The notes beneath the pieces are model-generated. The model searched no databases and was not told the DNA's origin. It saw only the letters and a list, made by a program, of their open reading frames with translations. From positions 124,001-188,000 of the forward strand of contig CAWDNP010000003.1 of assembly GCA_963803755.1 (NCBI GenBank): a stretch of DNA of 64,000 nucleotides. Reading direction: 5' to 3'. Shown in pieces: positions 53,610-63,336 of this stretch (position 1 is the stretch's first letter; each line of letters begins with the position of its first letter). The position numbers and the translations under genes were made by a program. This DNA is from CAVUPF01 sp963803755 (GTDB taxonomy: Bacteria > Actinomycetota > Thermoleophilia > Solirubrobacterales > 70-9).

Positions 53610-55106
53610 GACTCAGAGGCGGGGACGTCGATCTCGCGCTTGAGGATCTTGCCGGTGGGGCCTTTGGGCAGCTCGTCGAGGAACCAGACGACGCGCGGGT
53701 ACTTGTAGGCGGCGATCCGCTCCCTGACGTAGGCGCTGAGCTCCTCGGGGGCGAGCTCCTCGCCGTCGTGGAGGACGATTGCCGCGCCGACCTCCTCGCC
53801 CCATTCGTCGTGCGGGACGCCGACCACGGCGGCTTCGCGAACCATCGGGTGCTCGTAGAGGACCTCCTCTACCTCGCGCGGGTAGACGTTGTAGCCGCCG
53901 CGGATGATCAGGTCCTTCTTGCGGTCGACGATGTAGAAGTAGCCGTCCTCATCGACTCGGGCCATGTCGCCGGAGTGAAACCAGCCGCTGCGCATCGCCT
54001 CGGCGGTGGCGTCGGGGCGCTGCCAGTAGCCCTTCATGATGTTGTGGCCGCGGATCACGATCTCGCCTATCTCGCCCTGCGGCACCGGGTTGTCGTCCTC
54101 GTCGACGACGCGCATCTCGACCCCTTCGATCGGGGTGCCGATCGAGCCGGGCTTGCGCTCGCGGTCGGGGTGGTTGAAGCAGGAGACCGGCGAGGTCTCA
54201 GAGAGGCCGTAGCCCTCAAGGACAATGCATCCGAAGGCCTCCTCGAAGCCGCGCAGCACCTCGACCGGCATCGAGGCGCCGCCAGTGACGCAGCTGCGCA
54301 GGGTCGAGGTGTCGAGCCGCTCGCGATCGGGGTGGTGAAGCAGCGCCCCATACATCGTCGGCACCCCCTGGAAGTGGGTGACGCGGTCGCGCTGGATCGC
54401 TCCAGCGCCTCGCCCGGGTCAAAGCGGGGCAGCATGGTGAGGCAGGCGCCCATCCGGATCGAGCCGTTCATGCTCACCGTCTGCCCGAAGGAGTGAAAGA
54501 GCGGCAGAGCGCCGAATACCACGTCGCCCTCGCGCACCTCGGTCATCGTCTCGCCGGAGATCTGCGCGTTGCGGGAGAGGTTGTGGTGGGTCAGCTCGGC
54601 GCCCTTAGGTTTGCCGGTGGTGCCCGAGGTGTAGAGGATCACCGCGGTGTCCTCCTCGGCTGTCTCGGCGAGCCCGGGCGCGGTGTCTAGCCGCTCCAGG
54701 GTCGCGGCGAAGGTCGCCGGCTCGATCTCGACCAGCTCAGCACCGGCCTCGGCGGCGCCTTCCCGCGCCTCCTCGGCGAACCCGTGCCAAGCGAGCAGGC
54801 CCTTGCCCCGGAGTCACCCAGATAGAAGGCGATCTCGCGCCGCTTCAACAGCACGTTCATCGGCACCACGACGCCGCCGGCCCGCAGCACCCCGTAATAG
54901 GAGATCGGGAACTCCGGCACGTTGGGCAGCATGATCCCGATCCGGTCGCCGGTCGCCAGGCCCCTCTCATGCAGCAGTGTCGCCAGGCGGGCGCTGCGGT
55001 CGTCGAGGTCGGCGTAGCTCAGCTCGGCCTCGCCGAGCCGGATCGCCGGGCTGTCCGGCGCTCGCTCGGCGCTCGCCGTGAGCATCGAAGCCAGGTTTAG
55101 TCCCAT
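53603..55106 (-). pseudogene. Long-chain acyl-CoA synthetase (AMP-binding), two apparent -1 frameshifts
   Basis: Three frames join into a 501-residue AMP-binding enzyme. Part 1 runs from ATG 55106 (LSYADLDDRSARLATLLHER) to FYLGDSGA. Part 2 has the P-loop ILYTSGTTGKPKGAELTHHN. Part 3 has EGYGLSETSPVSCFNHPDRE, the SGWFHSGDMARVDEDGYFYI hinge and the catalytic Lys in GPTGKILKRE. One base is missing near 54805 and one near 54398. All motifs are intact, so sequence error is likely. It activates carboxylic acids, probably fatty acids, as CoA esters. Confidence 0.82.
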
Positions 55107-55156
55107 CTCTACTTCCGGGTCTAAGCTCGCCACGCCCCGTCGCGCAATGCGTCCGC

Positions 55157-55162
55157 TAGGCT
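55157..55162 (+). promoter_or_regulatory. Candidate -10 box (TAGGCT) of the PRC-barrel gene
   Basis: It ends 8 bases before ATG 55171, with no Shine-Dalgarno. Confidence 0.4.
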
Positions 55163-55170
55163 CGGACACG

Positions 55171-55533
55171 ATGGAGGATCTGGGTCAGCCGAGTTCCTAC
55201 CTCAGCCTCGACAAGGGCGTGCCCGTCTACGCAAGCGACGGCAAGGAGCTGGGCAGGGTCGAGCACGTCCTGTCGGTTGCGAACCTCGACATCTTCGAGG
55301 GCGTCATTCTCGACAAGAGCGTCCTTCCCGGCGGTCACCGGTTCGTGGATGCCCTCGTAGTCGATGAGGTGTATGAGCGCGGGGTCGTGCTCAAGATCAA
55401 CGCCGCCGCGGCCGCGAGCCTGCCCGAGCCGAGCGCCAATCCCGGCGAGATCGAGATCGGGGGGGCCGACCTGGTAAAAGGCGACCACGACAAGCTCCGC
55501 CGTGCCTGGGGCCTGATCTCCGGCAAGGGTTGA
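55171..55533 (+). CDS. PRC-barrel-like small protein
   Basis: This 120-residue protein has a beta-rich N-terminal half (SLDKGVPVYASDGKELGRVE, LDIFEGVILDKSV) that follows the PRC-barrel pattern of RimM and photosynthetic H-subunit relatives, then a short acidic and basic tail. PRC-barrels mediate protein or RNA contacts; no specific role is evident. After it, 55534-55763 holds nothing I can identify. Confidence 0.65.
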   Translation: MEDLGQPSSYLSLDKGVPVYASDGKELGRVEHVLSVANLDIFEGVILDKSVLPGGHRFVDALVVDEVYERGVVLKINAAAAASLPEPSANPGEIEIGGADLVKGDHDKLRRAWGLISGKG

Positions 55534-55763
55534 GGCCGGGCATAGCGCCAACCGGTTTAGCGGTTCCCCGATTCGCGATGATCGGCTGGTGAGTGGCCGA
55601 GCGATCCTTGCCGAGCGGCTGACCGCAGGGGAGCGGGCGCCGCGAGGTAGCGCGAGGGCGGGCCGAAGCTGCGGCGGCGTGGCAGCGTTGATTTGGGCCA
55701 GCCGCAAGCAGAAGTGAATGCAAGACAACAGACGCTGGTATCGCAGCGCGGAACGGAGAGAAG

Positions 55764-56147
55764 ATGGGGCAGCCGGTAGTCCACTTCGAGGTAATCGGGA
55801 AAGATGGCGACAGGTTGAAGGGCTACTACTCCGAGTTGTTCGGGTGGGAGATCGCCTCCAATAACCCGATGAACTACGGGATGGTTCAGCGCGACGGCAA
55901 CACCACCGCCGACGGCATTGGCATCGGCGGTGGTGTCGGGCAGGGGCCGGAGGGCTACGACGGCCACGTCACTTTCTACGTCGAAGTGCCCGACGTGGAG
56001 GCCGCACTCGCCAAGGCCGAGAGCCTCGGGGGCACCCGGGTCATGGGTCCGGCGGAGGTGATGGACGGCCTCGTGCTCGGCCAGTTCAAAGACCCCGAGG
56101 ACCATGTGATCGGTCTCGTTACTGGCAGCGTTCCACTGCCGCGGTGA
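55764..56147 (+). CDS. VOC (glyoxalase/bleomycin resistance) family protein
   Basis: At 127 residues it has one vicinal oxygen chelate unit made of two beta-alpha-beta3 modules: VVHFEVIGKDGDRLKGYYSE, FGWEI, then HVTFYVEVPDVEAALAKAES and GQFKDPEDHVIGLV. This subgroup resembles actinobacterial CFP-30B-type proteins. Metal-ligand positions include His7 and His68. A Shine-Dalgarno (GGAGAGAAG) precedes ATG 55764. The substrate is unknown. Confidence 0.8.
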   Translation: MGQPVVHFEVIGKDGDRLKGYYSELFGWEIASNNPMNYGMVQRDGNTTADGIGIGGGVGQGPEGYDGHVTFYVEVPDVEAALAKAESLGGTRVMGPAEVMDGLVLGQFKDPEDHVIGLVTGSVPLPR

Positions 56148-56196
56148 TCCCGGGGCGGTTCATTCCGTGTCGATTCGTCTCCCCCGGCGAGCGAGT

Positions 56197-57610
56197 TCAG
56201 AGATCAGCGATGGTGGATGCCTCGGGTGTCTGCGTAGGGCCTTGGTCAGCCCAGCTTCGGGTTGCCCAGGGCTGATCCAGTCGCGCGGTCAGGGCGTCGG
56301 CGAGGCCCCCGATCGGGACTCGGGTCTGCTCCAGGGTGTCGCGGTCCCTCAACGTCACCGTGCCGTCTGCAGGGTCTGGTGGTCGACGTGATGCCCCAGG
56401 GCGTGCCGATCTCGTCCTGGCGGCGGTAGCGCTTGCCGATCGAGCCGCCCTCGTCGTACTCGGACGGGAGCTTGCGGCGGAGCTCCTGGAAGACCTCGCG
56501 GGCCTTCTCGGGCATGCCGTCCTTGCAGAGGAGGGGGAGGACCGCGACCTTGACGGGGGCGAGCCGCGGGTGGAGGCGCAGGACGGTGCGCTGGCGGCCC
56601 TCCACCTCCTCGACGTCGTAGGCGTCGACGAGAAAGGCGAGGGTGGCGCGGTCGGCGCCGGCGGCAGGCTCGATCACATGCGGGACGTAGCGCTCTTTGG
56701 TCTGCTGATCGAAGTACTCGAGCTTCTCTCCGCTGAACTTGGCGTGCTGGGTGAGGTCGAAGTCGCCGCGTTTGGCGATCCCCTCGAGCTCCGACCAGCC
56801 GATCGGGAAGAGGTACTCGATGTCGCTGGTGCCCGAGGAATAGTGGGAGAGCTCTTCGGCGTCATGGGTGCGGACCCGCAGGTACTCAGGACGGATCCCG
56901 AGTTCGGGGTACCAGCGCTCGCGCTCTTCGATCCAGGCTCGGTACCAGCGCTCCTCCTCCTCCGGGGGGACAAAGAACTCCATCTCCATCTGCTCGAACT
57001 CGCGGGTGCGGAAGATGAAGTTGCCTGGGGTGATCTCGTTGCGGAAGGACTTGCCGATCTGGGCGATCCCAAAGGGCGGCTTCATGCGCGCGAACTGGAG
57101 CACGTTCTTGAAGTTGACGAAGATGCCCTGGGCCGTCTCGGGGCGCAGGTAGACCTCCGAGCCCTCGCCTGCCACCGGGCCGACGTGGGTCTCGAACATC
57201 AGGTTGAACTGGCGTGGCTCGGTCAGGTCGCAATCGGGTCCCTCGCCGGGCCTCTTCGAGGGCTTTTGCCCGCAGCGACCGTCCTCGAGCTTGTCGGCAC
57301 GGAAGCGCAGCTTGCAGGTCCGGCAGTCGACCAGGGGGTCGGTGAAGCCCTCCAGGTGCCCCGAGGCCTCCCAGACCCGCGGGTGTTGGAGGATCGCCGA
57401 GTCCAGCGCGACGATGTCGTCGCGCTCCTGAAGCATCGCCCGCCACCACTCCCCCTTGACGTTGCTCTTCAGCAGCACCCCGTAGTGGCCATAGTCGTAG
57501 GTCGACCCCAGGCCGCCGTAGATCTCCGAAGAGGGGAAGACGAAGCCGCGCCGCTTGCAGAGCGCGACGATCTCCTCCATCGAGACCCCATGGGCGGTTT
57601 CCTCTGCCAT
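56197..57610 (-). CDS. glyS: Glycyl-tRNA synthetase, two apparent -1 frameshifts near the 3' end
   Basis: This is the single-chain class II enzyme. Motif 2 is FRNEITPGNFIFRTREFEQM, the eukaryote-like DYGHYGVLLKSNVKGEWW is at the N-terminus, and motif 3 is GADRATLAFLVDAYD. The anticodon domain starts at about 345. After DEIGTPWGIT the frame breaks. Restoring one base near 56386 and one near 56365 gives TLRDRDTLEQTRVPIGGLAD and a stop at 56197-56199, total 471 residues. Unrepaired, the frame ends at 56246 with Arg/Pro-rich sequence. In an essential gene this points to sequence errors. Confidence 0.9.
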
Positions 57611-57635
57611 GTAGGAACCGTATAGGTCGCCTTGC

Positions 57636-57641
57636 GATAAT
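57636..57641 (+). promoter_or_regulatory. Candidate -10 box (GATAAT) of fmdB
   Basis: It ends 9 bases before GTG 57651, with no Shine-Dalgarno. It is the closest match to TATAAT among these boxes. Confidence 0.45.
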
Positions 57642-57650
57642 CCCTCACCC

Positions 57651-57962
57651 GTGCCGATCTATGAGTACAAGTGCACCAACGGCCACGTTTTCGACGTGAT
57701 CCAGAGGATGGCCGACGAGCCGCTGACCGCCTGTCAGGAGTGCGGCGCACCGGCCGAGCGCGTCCTTCACCCGGTCGCGGTCCACTTCAAGGGCTCTGGC
57801 TTCTACAACACCGACTACGGCAAGAAGAAGGGCGCCGGAAACGGCGGACCCTCGGAGGGCACGTCGGAGTCGAAGGACTCGAAGCCCATCTCCTCGGACT
57901 CAAAGTCCGACTCGAAGTCTTCCGGCGGCGAGAAGGCGAAGGCCACCAGCAACGGCGACTGA
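57651..57962 (+). CDS. FmdB-family zinc ribbon protein
   Basis: This 103-residue protein has the putative regulatory zinc ribbon YEYKCTNGHVFDVIQRM and CQECGAPAERVL, then VHFKGSGFYNTDYGKKK, which is the usual family ending. The tail (65-103) is Ser/Lys-rich and disordered. The family is widespread with no firm function. GTG 57651 is divergent from glyS by 40 bases. Confidence 0.88.
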   Translation: MPIYEYKCTNGHVFDVIQRMADEPLTACQECGAPAERVLHPVAVHFKGSGFYNTDYGKKKGAGNGGPSEGTSESKDSKPISSDSKSDSKSSGGEKAKATSNGD

Positions 57963-57972
57963 GCCGGCGCCC

Positions 57973-59208
57973 CTAGCCGCCCAGGAACCGCTTCACAGCC
58001 TTACGCCGCACCGACTGCGGCACTTCGATGCTGCCTTCCGGCCCGTCGGGGTTACAGCCTTCCTTCGGCTTGCCGCAGAGCACGTCGGCGCTCGAGCCGC
58101 CGCCGATCGCCGCCGACAGCACCAGCTGCGGCATCGTGAAGAAGCCCATGTCGCTGACGAACGCCTGCGGCGCGTCCCAGCCGATGATCGGCCCCATGAT
58201 GAAGTTGTATGGGATGCGGAGGGGGTCGGTGAGGCGTTCCTTGATGCCGCTGATCACCGCCTGCTGGGCCGCCTCGCGGTTGAAGTCGTTGTAGCCGAGC
58301 GAGTAGGCGCTCTTGCCCGGGCCGGGGCATTCGCTCGGCTCGCGCACCCGTGAATAGGCCAGGGCCGTCTGGCCGTTGAGGGTGTTCTCGCCCCGGTGCA
58401 GCCGCAGCGTGATCCCGCCCTGGCCGTGGCCGGCGCCGCCGGAGATTTCTGCGCAGAGCTTGTGGGGGACATTGACTTCGATCCCGCCGACCGCGTTGAT
58501 CAGCTTTTCAAAGCCGGTGAAGTCGACGATCGCGAGGTGATCGATCTTGATACCGAGGAACTTTTCGACCGTCTTTACCGTCAGCGCCGCCCCGCCAAAG
58601 GAGTAGGCGGCGTTGATTTTCTGCGGCGCCTGACCGGGGATTTCGGCGTAGCTGTCGCGCGGGATCGAGAGTTTGTTGAAGGTGCCGCCGCCGGCCCGGA
58701 TCAGCATCAGCGTGTCGGAGCGGAATTCGCCCACATCGCAGCCGTCACTTGGCGCGTCGCCGCGCGACTGGCGTTCGAAGCACTTCGGCGAGGGGACGCC
58801 GACCGGTTCCTTGGAGCTAGTCGGGCGGGCGTCGGTGCCGATCACCAGGATCGTCTGGGCGCTGGGCAGCAGGAAGGGGTTGCCGTGCAGCGTCGACTTG
58901 GCTTCGCCGGAGAGCTTGAGCGCCTGCAGCTGGGCCGATACGGCGAAGGCGAGGAAGCTGAGCACGATCCAGCCGCACGCCGCCAGCACCACCCATTTGA
59001 GGACGCGGCGGGGGGTCCAGCGGCGGGCCGACCTGCCCCCTTGCCGCCCCGGTCGCTTGTCGTCGCCAGAGCGCTTTGAGGATCGCTTCGAACGCTCTCG
59101 GAGACCGGAGAGGTCAGGGGTCCGCAACCGGGACAGGAGGCTCCTGCGGGACCGGTAGACCTTGTAGTCAGGCGGCCTCGGGGGCTGCTGCTCGCCATTG
59201 GTGGGCAT
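57973..59208 (-). CDS. LytR-CpsA-Psr (LCP) family cell wall ligase
   Basis: This 411-residue protein has a basic cytoplasmic N-terminus (about 1-75), one membrane helix (78-98) and an outer LCP domain. Conserved residues include TDARPTS, FRSDTLMLIRAGGGTFNKLS, IPRDSYAEIPG, QKINAAYSFGGAAL and the later LRLHRGENTLNGQTALAYSR. LCP enzymes transfer polyprenyl-linked polymers to peptidoglycan. ATG 59208 has CCGGAG 6 bases upstream; ATG 59226 is the alternative. Confidence 0.9.
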   Translation of the reverse strand: MPTNGEQQPPRPPDYKVYRSRRSLLSRLRTPDLSGLRERSKRSSKRSGDDKRPGRQGGRSARRWTPRRVLKWVVLAACGWIVLSFLAFAVSAQLQALKLSGEAKSTLHGNPFLLPSAQTILVIGTDARPTSSKEPVGVPSPKCFERQSRGDAPSDGCDVGEFRSDTLMLIRAGGGTFNKLSIPRDSYAEIPGQAPQKINAAYSFGGAALTVKTVEKFLGIKIDHLAIVDFTGFEKLINAVGGIEVNVPHKLCAEISGGAGHGQGGITLRLHRGENTLNGQTALAYSRVREPSECPGPGKSAYSLGYNDFNREAAQQAVISGIKERLTDPLRIPYNFIMGPIIGWDAPQAFVSDMGFFTMPQLVLSAAIGGGSSADVLCGKPKEGCNPDGPEGSIEVPQSVRRKAVKRFLGG

Positions 59209-59271
59209 GAAAGACTCCGGAATCATGCCTATGCCCTCGGTCGCCTGCCGTCAGCCCCTCCTGAGTTACTC

Positions 59272-60234
59272 GTGAGCGCAGGGGAAACGATCGGGGTCGA
59301 CCTGGGCGGGACGAAGATGCTGATCGGCGTCCTTGGTTTCGGCTCTGAGGTGCTCTGGGAGAGCCGCGAGGCCTCGACCGGGCAGACCGAGGGCGATCTG
59401 ATCGAGCTGCTCGTGCGGGAGGTGATCGAGGCGCGGGAGGCCTGCCCGGGGGTAGCTGCGGTAGGGCTTGGCATCCCGGCGACGATCGACCGGCGCCGCG
59501 GCGTCGCCGTCTCCGCCGTCAATCTCCCGATCCACGATCTCCCGATCCGCGATCTGGTCGCTGAGCGCACCGGGCTGCCGACCTTCGTCGACAACGACGC
59601 CAACGTCGCGGCGCTCGCCGAGCACCTCTATGGCGCGGCCAGAAACGCGCGAAACGCAGTGATGATCACGGTCGGCACCGGGATCGGCGGCGGGCTCATC
59701 ATCGGCGGCGAGGTCTACCGTGGCGCCACGGGAGCCGGTGCCGAGCTCGGCCACATGGTCATCGACCGCGACGGTCCCCGCTGCCAGGGCAACTGTCCGG
59801 GCTATGGCTGCATCGAGTCGCTCGCCTCCGGGACGGCTCTGGGCCGGGAAGGCCACGCGGCAGCCGAGCGTGAGCCGGGATCTGCACTGGGCAAGCGGTT
59901 GGCCGAAGGCCGCGAGATCGACGGCAAGGCGGTGAGCGAGGCGGCGCTGGCGGGCGATGGGACCGCGGTGAGCGTGATCGAGGAGATCGGCCTCAACCTC
60001 GGTGTCGCCCTGACCAGCTTCGCCAACATCTTCGAGCCCGAAGCGATCGTCGTTGGCGGCGGCGTGATCGCGGCGGGCGATCTGCTTTTGGAGCCGGCCC
60101 GTCGCGAGCTGCGCGAGCGGGCGCTGCGACCGATGAACAGGACCCCCGTCCTAGCGGCCGAGCTCGGTCCCGACGCCGGGATGATCGGCGCGGCGGCGAT
60201 GGCGCGAATCGAGCTGGAGAAGGAGGCGAGCTGA
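59272..60234 (+). CDS. ROK-family sugar kinase (glucokinase-like)
   Basis: The protein has 320 residues. The ATP-binding start is ETIGVDLGGTKMLIGVL, with the catalytic Asp in FVDNDANVAALAE and GTGIGGGLIIGGEVYRGATG. The zinc site is GHMVIDRDGPRCQGNCPGYG, then CIESLASG. The likely substrate is glucose, but N-acetylhexosamines cannot be excluded. The start is GTG 59272. Its stop overlaps the rsmI ATG (TGATG), making it the first gene of a tight five-gene run. Confidence 0.9.
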   Translation: MSAGETIGVDLGGTKMLIGVLGFGSEVLWESREASTGQTEGDLIELLVREVIEAREACPGVAAVGLGIPATIDRRRGVAVSAVNLPIHDLPIRDLVAERTGLPTFVDNDANVAALAEHLYGAARNARNAVMITVGTGIGGGLIIGGEVYRGATGAGAELGHMVIDRDGPRCQGNCPGYGCIESLASGTALGREGHAAAEREPGSALGKRLAEGREIDGKAVSEAALAGDGTAVSVIEEIGLNLGVALTSFANIFEPEAIVVGGGVIAAGDLLLEPARRELRERALRPMNRTPVLAAELGPDAGMIGAAAMARIELEKEAS

Positions 60235-61061
60235 TGCCGGGGGCGCTGATCGTCTGTCCGACGCCAATCGGCAACCTCGACGACGTGACGCCGCGGGTCC
60301 GCGATGCCCTCGTCGCCGCCGACTACATCGCCTGCGAGGACACCCGTCGCACCGGCGGCCTGCTCGACAAGCTCGGCATCCGCCCGGCGCCCCGCCTCGT
60401 CTCCAACCATGAGGGCAACGAAGCCTCGCGGGCGACGGAGCTGGCGCAGCGGATCGAGCGTGGCGACATCGTCGCCCTCGTCTCCGATGCCGGGATGCCG
60501 GCCATCTCCGACCCTGGCTACCGGCTGATCAACCGCTGCATCGAACGCGACCTCGACGTGACAGTCCTGCCGGGGCCCTCCGTGGTCCCGGTGGCGCTGG
60601 TCGCCTCGGGGTTGCCCACCGATCGCTGGCGCTTTGAGGGCTTCCTGCCGAAGCGCGCCGGCGAGATGGAGCGGGTGCTGCGCTCGGCGGAGACCGTGAT
60701 CGCCTTCGAGTCCCCGCGCCGGGTCGGCGAGTCGCTCGCTGCCCTGGCTGCGATCGCCCCGGATCGCCCGGCCGCAGTCTGCCGCGAGCTGACGAAGATG
60801 CACGAGGAGGTCGCGCGGGGCTCTTTGGGGGAGCTGGCACGGCGGTTCCGTGGCGAGGTCAAGGGGGAGATCGTGCTGGTGATCGGGCCGGCCTCCTCCG
60901 CCGAGCACGACACCGACATCAGTTTCGCCGTCGATGCGTTGCGCCACCTGGTCCAGTCGGGGGCGCGTCCGCGCGCCGCCGCCAGCGTCGTCGCGGCGCT
61001 GACCGGCACCCGGGCCAACGACCTCTACAAAGCGCTGACCGGAAGGGAGGCGCGCAGGTGA
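60234..61061 (+). CDS. rsmI: 16S rRNA (cytidine1402-2'-O)-methyltransferase
   Basis: This 275-residue protein is of the tetrapyrrole methylase fold: LIVCPTPIGNLDDVTPRV, AADYIACEDTRRTGGLLDKL, IVALVSDAGMPAISDPGYRL, VTVLPGPSVVPVALVASGLP and FEGFLPKR are all RsmI signatures. It modifies C1402 in the decoding site. It is overlapped at both ends by neighbours (ATG with the ROK stop, GTGA with metG). Confidence 0.95.
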   Translation: MPGALIVCPTPIGNLDDVTPRVRDALVAADYIACEDTRRTGGLLDKLGIRPAPRLVSNHEGNEASRATELAQRIERGDIVALVSDAGMPAISDPGYRLINRCIERDLDVTVLPGPSVVPVALVASGLPTDRWRFEGFLPKRAGEMERVLRSAETVIAFESPRRVGESLAALAAIAPDRPAAVCRELTKMHEEVARGSLGELARRFRGEVKGEIVLVIGPASSAEHDTDISFAVDALRHLVQSGARPRAAASVVAALTGTRANDLYKALTGREARR

Positions 61062-62566
61062 GCTACTACGTCACCACCCCGATCTACTACGTCAACGCCG
61101 AGCCGCACCTCGGTCATGCCTACTCGACGATGGCCGCCGATGTGCTGGCCCGCCACATGCGCCAGCGCGGCGAGGACGTCTTCTTTTTGACCGGGACCGA
61201 TGAGCACGGCGAGCCGATCGAGACCGCGGCCGAGCGCGAAGGGATCTCGCCGCAGGAGCTGGCCGACCGAAACGCCGAGAAGTTCCGAGCCTTGATGCCG
61301 ATCATCGACGCGACCAACGACTTCTTCATTCGCACCTCGGACCCACGCCACACGGAGAAGGTCGCCGAGATCATGCAGCGCGTCTATGACAACGGTTGGG
61401 TCACGAAGGGGGTCTATGAGGGCTGGTACTGCCCGCGCTGCGCCGACTTCAAGACCGAGCGCGAGCTGGGGCCCGGGCAGACCTGCCCGATCCACGAGAT
61501 CCCGCTGGATCGCGAGCGCGAGGAGAACTGGTTCTTCCGGCTCTCCGCCTTCCAGAAACGGCTGGAACGACTCTATGAGGAGCGCCCCGACTTCGTCGTT
61601 CCTGACTTCCGCCGAAACGAGGCGGTCGCTTTCATCGGACAGGGGCTCGATGACGTCTCGCTATCGCGGCAGAAGCTGAAGTGGGGAATGCCGCTGCCCT
61701 GGGACCCCGACCAGCGGATGTACGTCTGGTTCGACGCGCTCCTTAACTACGTCACCGCGCTGACCTTCGCTCGCGAGGGGGAGGATCTGACCGGCCGCTT
61801 TTGGCCGGCCGACATGCACGTGATGGCGAAGGACATTCTCAAGTTCCACGCGGTGATCTGGCCGGCTCTGCTTTGGGCTGCCGACCTTGAGCCACCGCGG
61901 CGGATGGCGATCCACGGCTACCTGCTGATGGGCGAGAAGAAGATGTCGAAGTCGCTCGGCAACGTGCTCGATCCCTTCGAGGCGATCGAGCGCTTCGGCG
62001 CCGACGCGCTGCGCTTCTACTGCTTCCGCGAGGTCAGCTTCGGCCAGGACGGCGCGATCTCCACCGCCGGCTTTGAGGCCCGATACGAGACGGAGCTGGC
62101 AAACGATTACGGCAACCTCGCCAGCCGCGTCACCGCGATGGTCGATCGCTACCGCGACGGTACTGCTCCGGTGGCGGGGCTTGACGCGGTGCTCGCTGAG
62201 GACTTCGAGGGTGCCGTCGAGCGTTTCTGCGAGCTGCTCGACCGGGCCGAGCTGAGCCAAGCGCTGGACGAGACGTGGAGGCTGGTGCGACGCCTCAACC
62301 GTTTCGTCGAGGAGACGAGGCCGTGGGAGTTGGCCCGCGAGGAGGCCGACCCCGAGCGCCTCGATGAGGTCCTCTACAACCTGGTCGAGGGCCTGCGGGT
62401 AACGACACTGATGCTCGTCCCATACCTGCCGCGGAGCAGCGAGCTGGTGCTCACGGCGCTCGGCGAGGACTCGACGGCATTGGCCGAGCTGGGCTCCCGC
62501 CCCGGCGGCCAGAGGATCGAGCGTATGGCGCCACTCTTCCCGAAGATCGAGCCGCCGGCCCGATGA
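61058..62566 (+). CDS. metG: Methionyl-tRNA synthetase
   Basis: This 502-residue class I enzyme has the HIGH-type motif PHLGHAYSTMAADVLARH and the KMSKS loop MGEKKMSKSLGNVLDP. The knuckle region WYCPRCADFKTE has two Cys, with a third in GQTCPI, a reduced zinc finger. The anticodon-binding helices begin near 350. There is no C-terminal EMAP-type dimer domain, as in actinobacterial MetRS. GTG 61058 overlaps the rsmI stop. Confidence 0.96.
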   Translation: MSYYVTTPIYYVNAEPHLGHAYSTMAADVLARHMRQRGEDVFFLTGTDEHGEPIETAAEREGISPQELADRNAEKFRALMPIIDATNDFFIRTSDPRHTEKVAEIMQRVYDNGWVTKGVYEGWYCPRCADFKTERELGPGQTCPIHEIPLDREREENWFFRLSAFQKRLERLYEERPDFVVPDFRRNEAVAFIGQGLDDVSLSRQKLKWGMPLPWDPDQRMYVWFDALLNYVTALTFAREGEDLTGRFWPADMHVMAKDILKFHAVIWPALLWAADLEPPRRMAIHGYLLMGEKKMSKSLGNVLDPFEAIERFGADALRFYCFREVSFGQDGAISTAGFEARYETELANDYGNLASRVTAMVDRYRDGTAPVAGLDAVLAEDFEGAVERFCELLDRAELSQALDETWRLVRRLNRFVEETRPWELAREEADPERLDEVLYNLVEGLRVTTLMLVPYLPRSSELVLTALGEDSTALAELGSRPGGQRIERMAPLFPKIEPPAR

Positions 62567-63330
62567 TCGACTCCCACACCCATCTGTTTCTCTGCGAGCG
62601 GCCCGAGGCCGAGGTGGTCGCGGCGGCGCTTGAGGCGGGAGTGGGGCGGATGCTGAACGTCGGCCTCGGAGCGAATACCAATGCCGAGGCTATCGCCGGG
62701 GCCGAGCGCAACGAGGGGGTGTTTGCCTCGGTCGGGCATCACCCGACCGAGGCGGCCGGGTTCGACGAGTCGGCGACGGCGGGGATCGCGCGGCTTGCCG
62801 GGCACGCAAAGGTGCGGGCGATCGGCGAGACCGGCCTCGACTACTACCGGGAAAGCGCCCCACCCGCCGAACAGCGCCGTGCCTTTAAGGCCCAGATCGA
62901 GATCGCGGTCGACCTCGGCCTGCCGATCGTCATCCACGCCCGCGACCCTGACGGCGGCGGCGAGGCGATCGACGAGGTTTTCGCCACCCTCGACGCGCGG
63001 GCGCCTGGGCACCCGGTCGTCCTGCACTGCTTCTCGGCGCCGCAACGGGTCGGCGACGCGATCGAGCGCGGCTGGCACTGCTCGTTCGCCGGCAATGCCA
63101 CCTACTCGAAGTCCGAGGACCTGCGCGCCGCGGCCGCAGCTCTGCCGGACGAACTGATCCTGGTCGAGACAGACGCTCCCTACCTCACTCCGCAGGAGAT
63201 GCGGGGTCAGGGGAACGAGCCCGCCAACGTCATCGCCACCGCCCGGGTCCTCGCCGAGGCCCGCGGCGTTTCCTACGAGGAGCTGGAGCGCACGGTGGAG
63301 GCGAACGCCCGCGCGGTCTTCGGCTGGTAG
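62563..63330 (+). CDS. tatD: TatD-family metal-dependent DNase
   Basis: This 255-residue TIM-barrel protein begins IDSHTHLFLCERPEAEVV, the first metal site, and has IGETGLDYYRESAPPAEQRR, IVIHARDPDGGGEAIDEV, VLHCFSAPQRVGDAIERG and LVETDAPYLTPQEMRG. These carry the His/Asp/Glu ligands of TatD nucleases. ATG 62563 overlaps the metG stop. TatD next to MetG and RsmA is a common arrangement in bacteria. Confidence 0.94.
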   Translation: MIDSHTHLFLCERPEAEVVAAALEAGVGRMLNVGLGANTNAEAIAGAERNEGVFASVGHHPTEAAGFDESATAGIARLAGHAKVRAIGETGLDYYRESAPPAEQRRAFKAQIEIAVDLGLPIVIHARDPDGGGEAIDEVFATLDARAPGHPVVLHCFSAPQRVGDAIERGWHCSFAGNATYSKSEDLRAAAAALPDELILVETDAPYLTPQEMRGQGNEPANVIATARVLAEARGVSYEELERTVEANARAVFGW

Positions 63331-63336
63331 CCGACG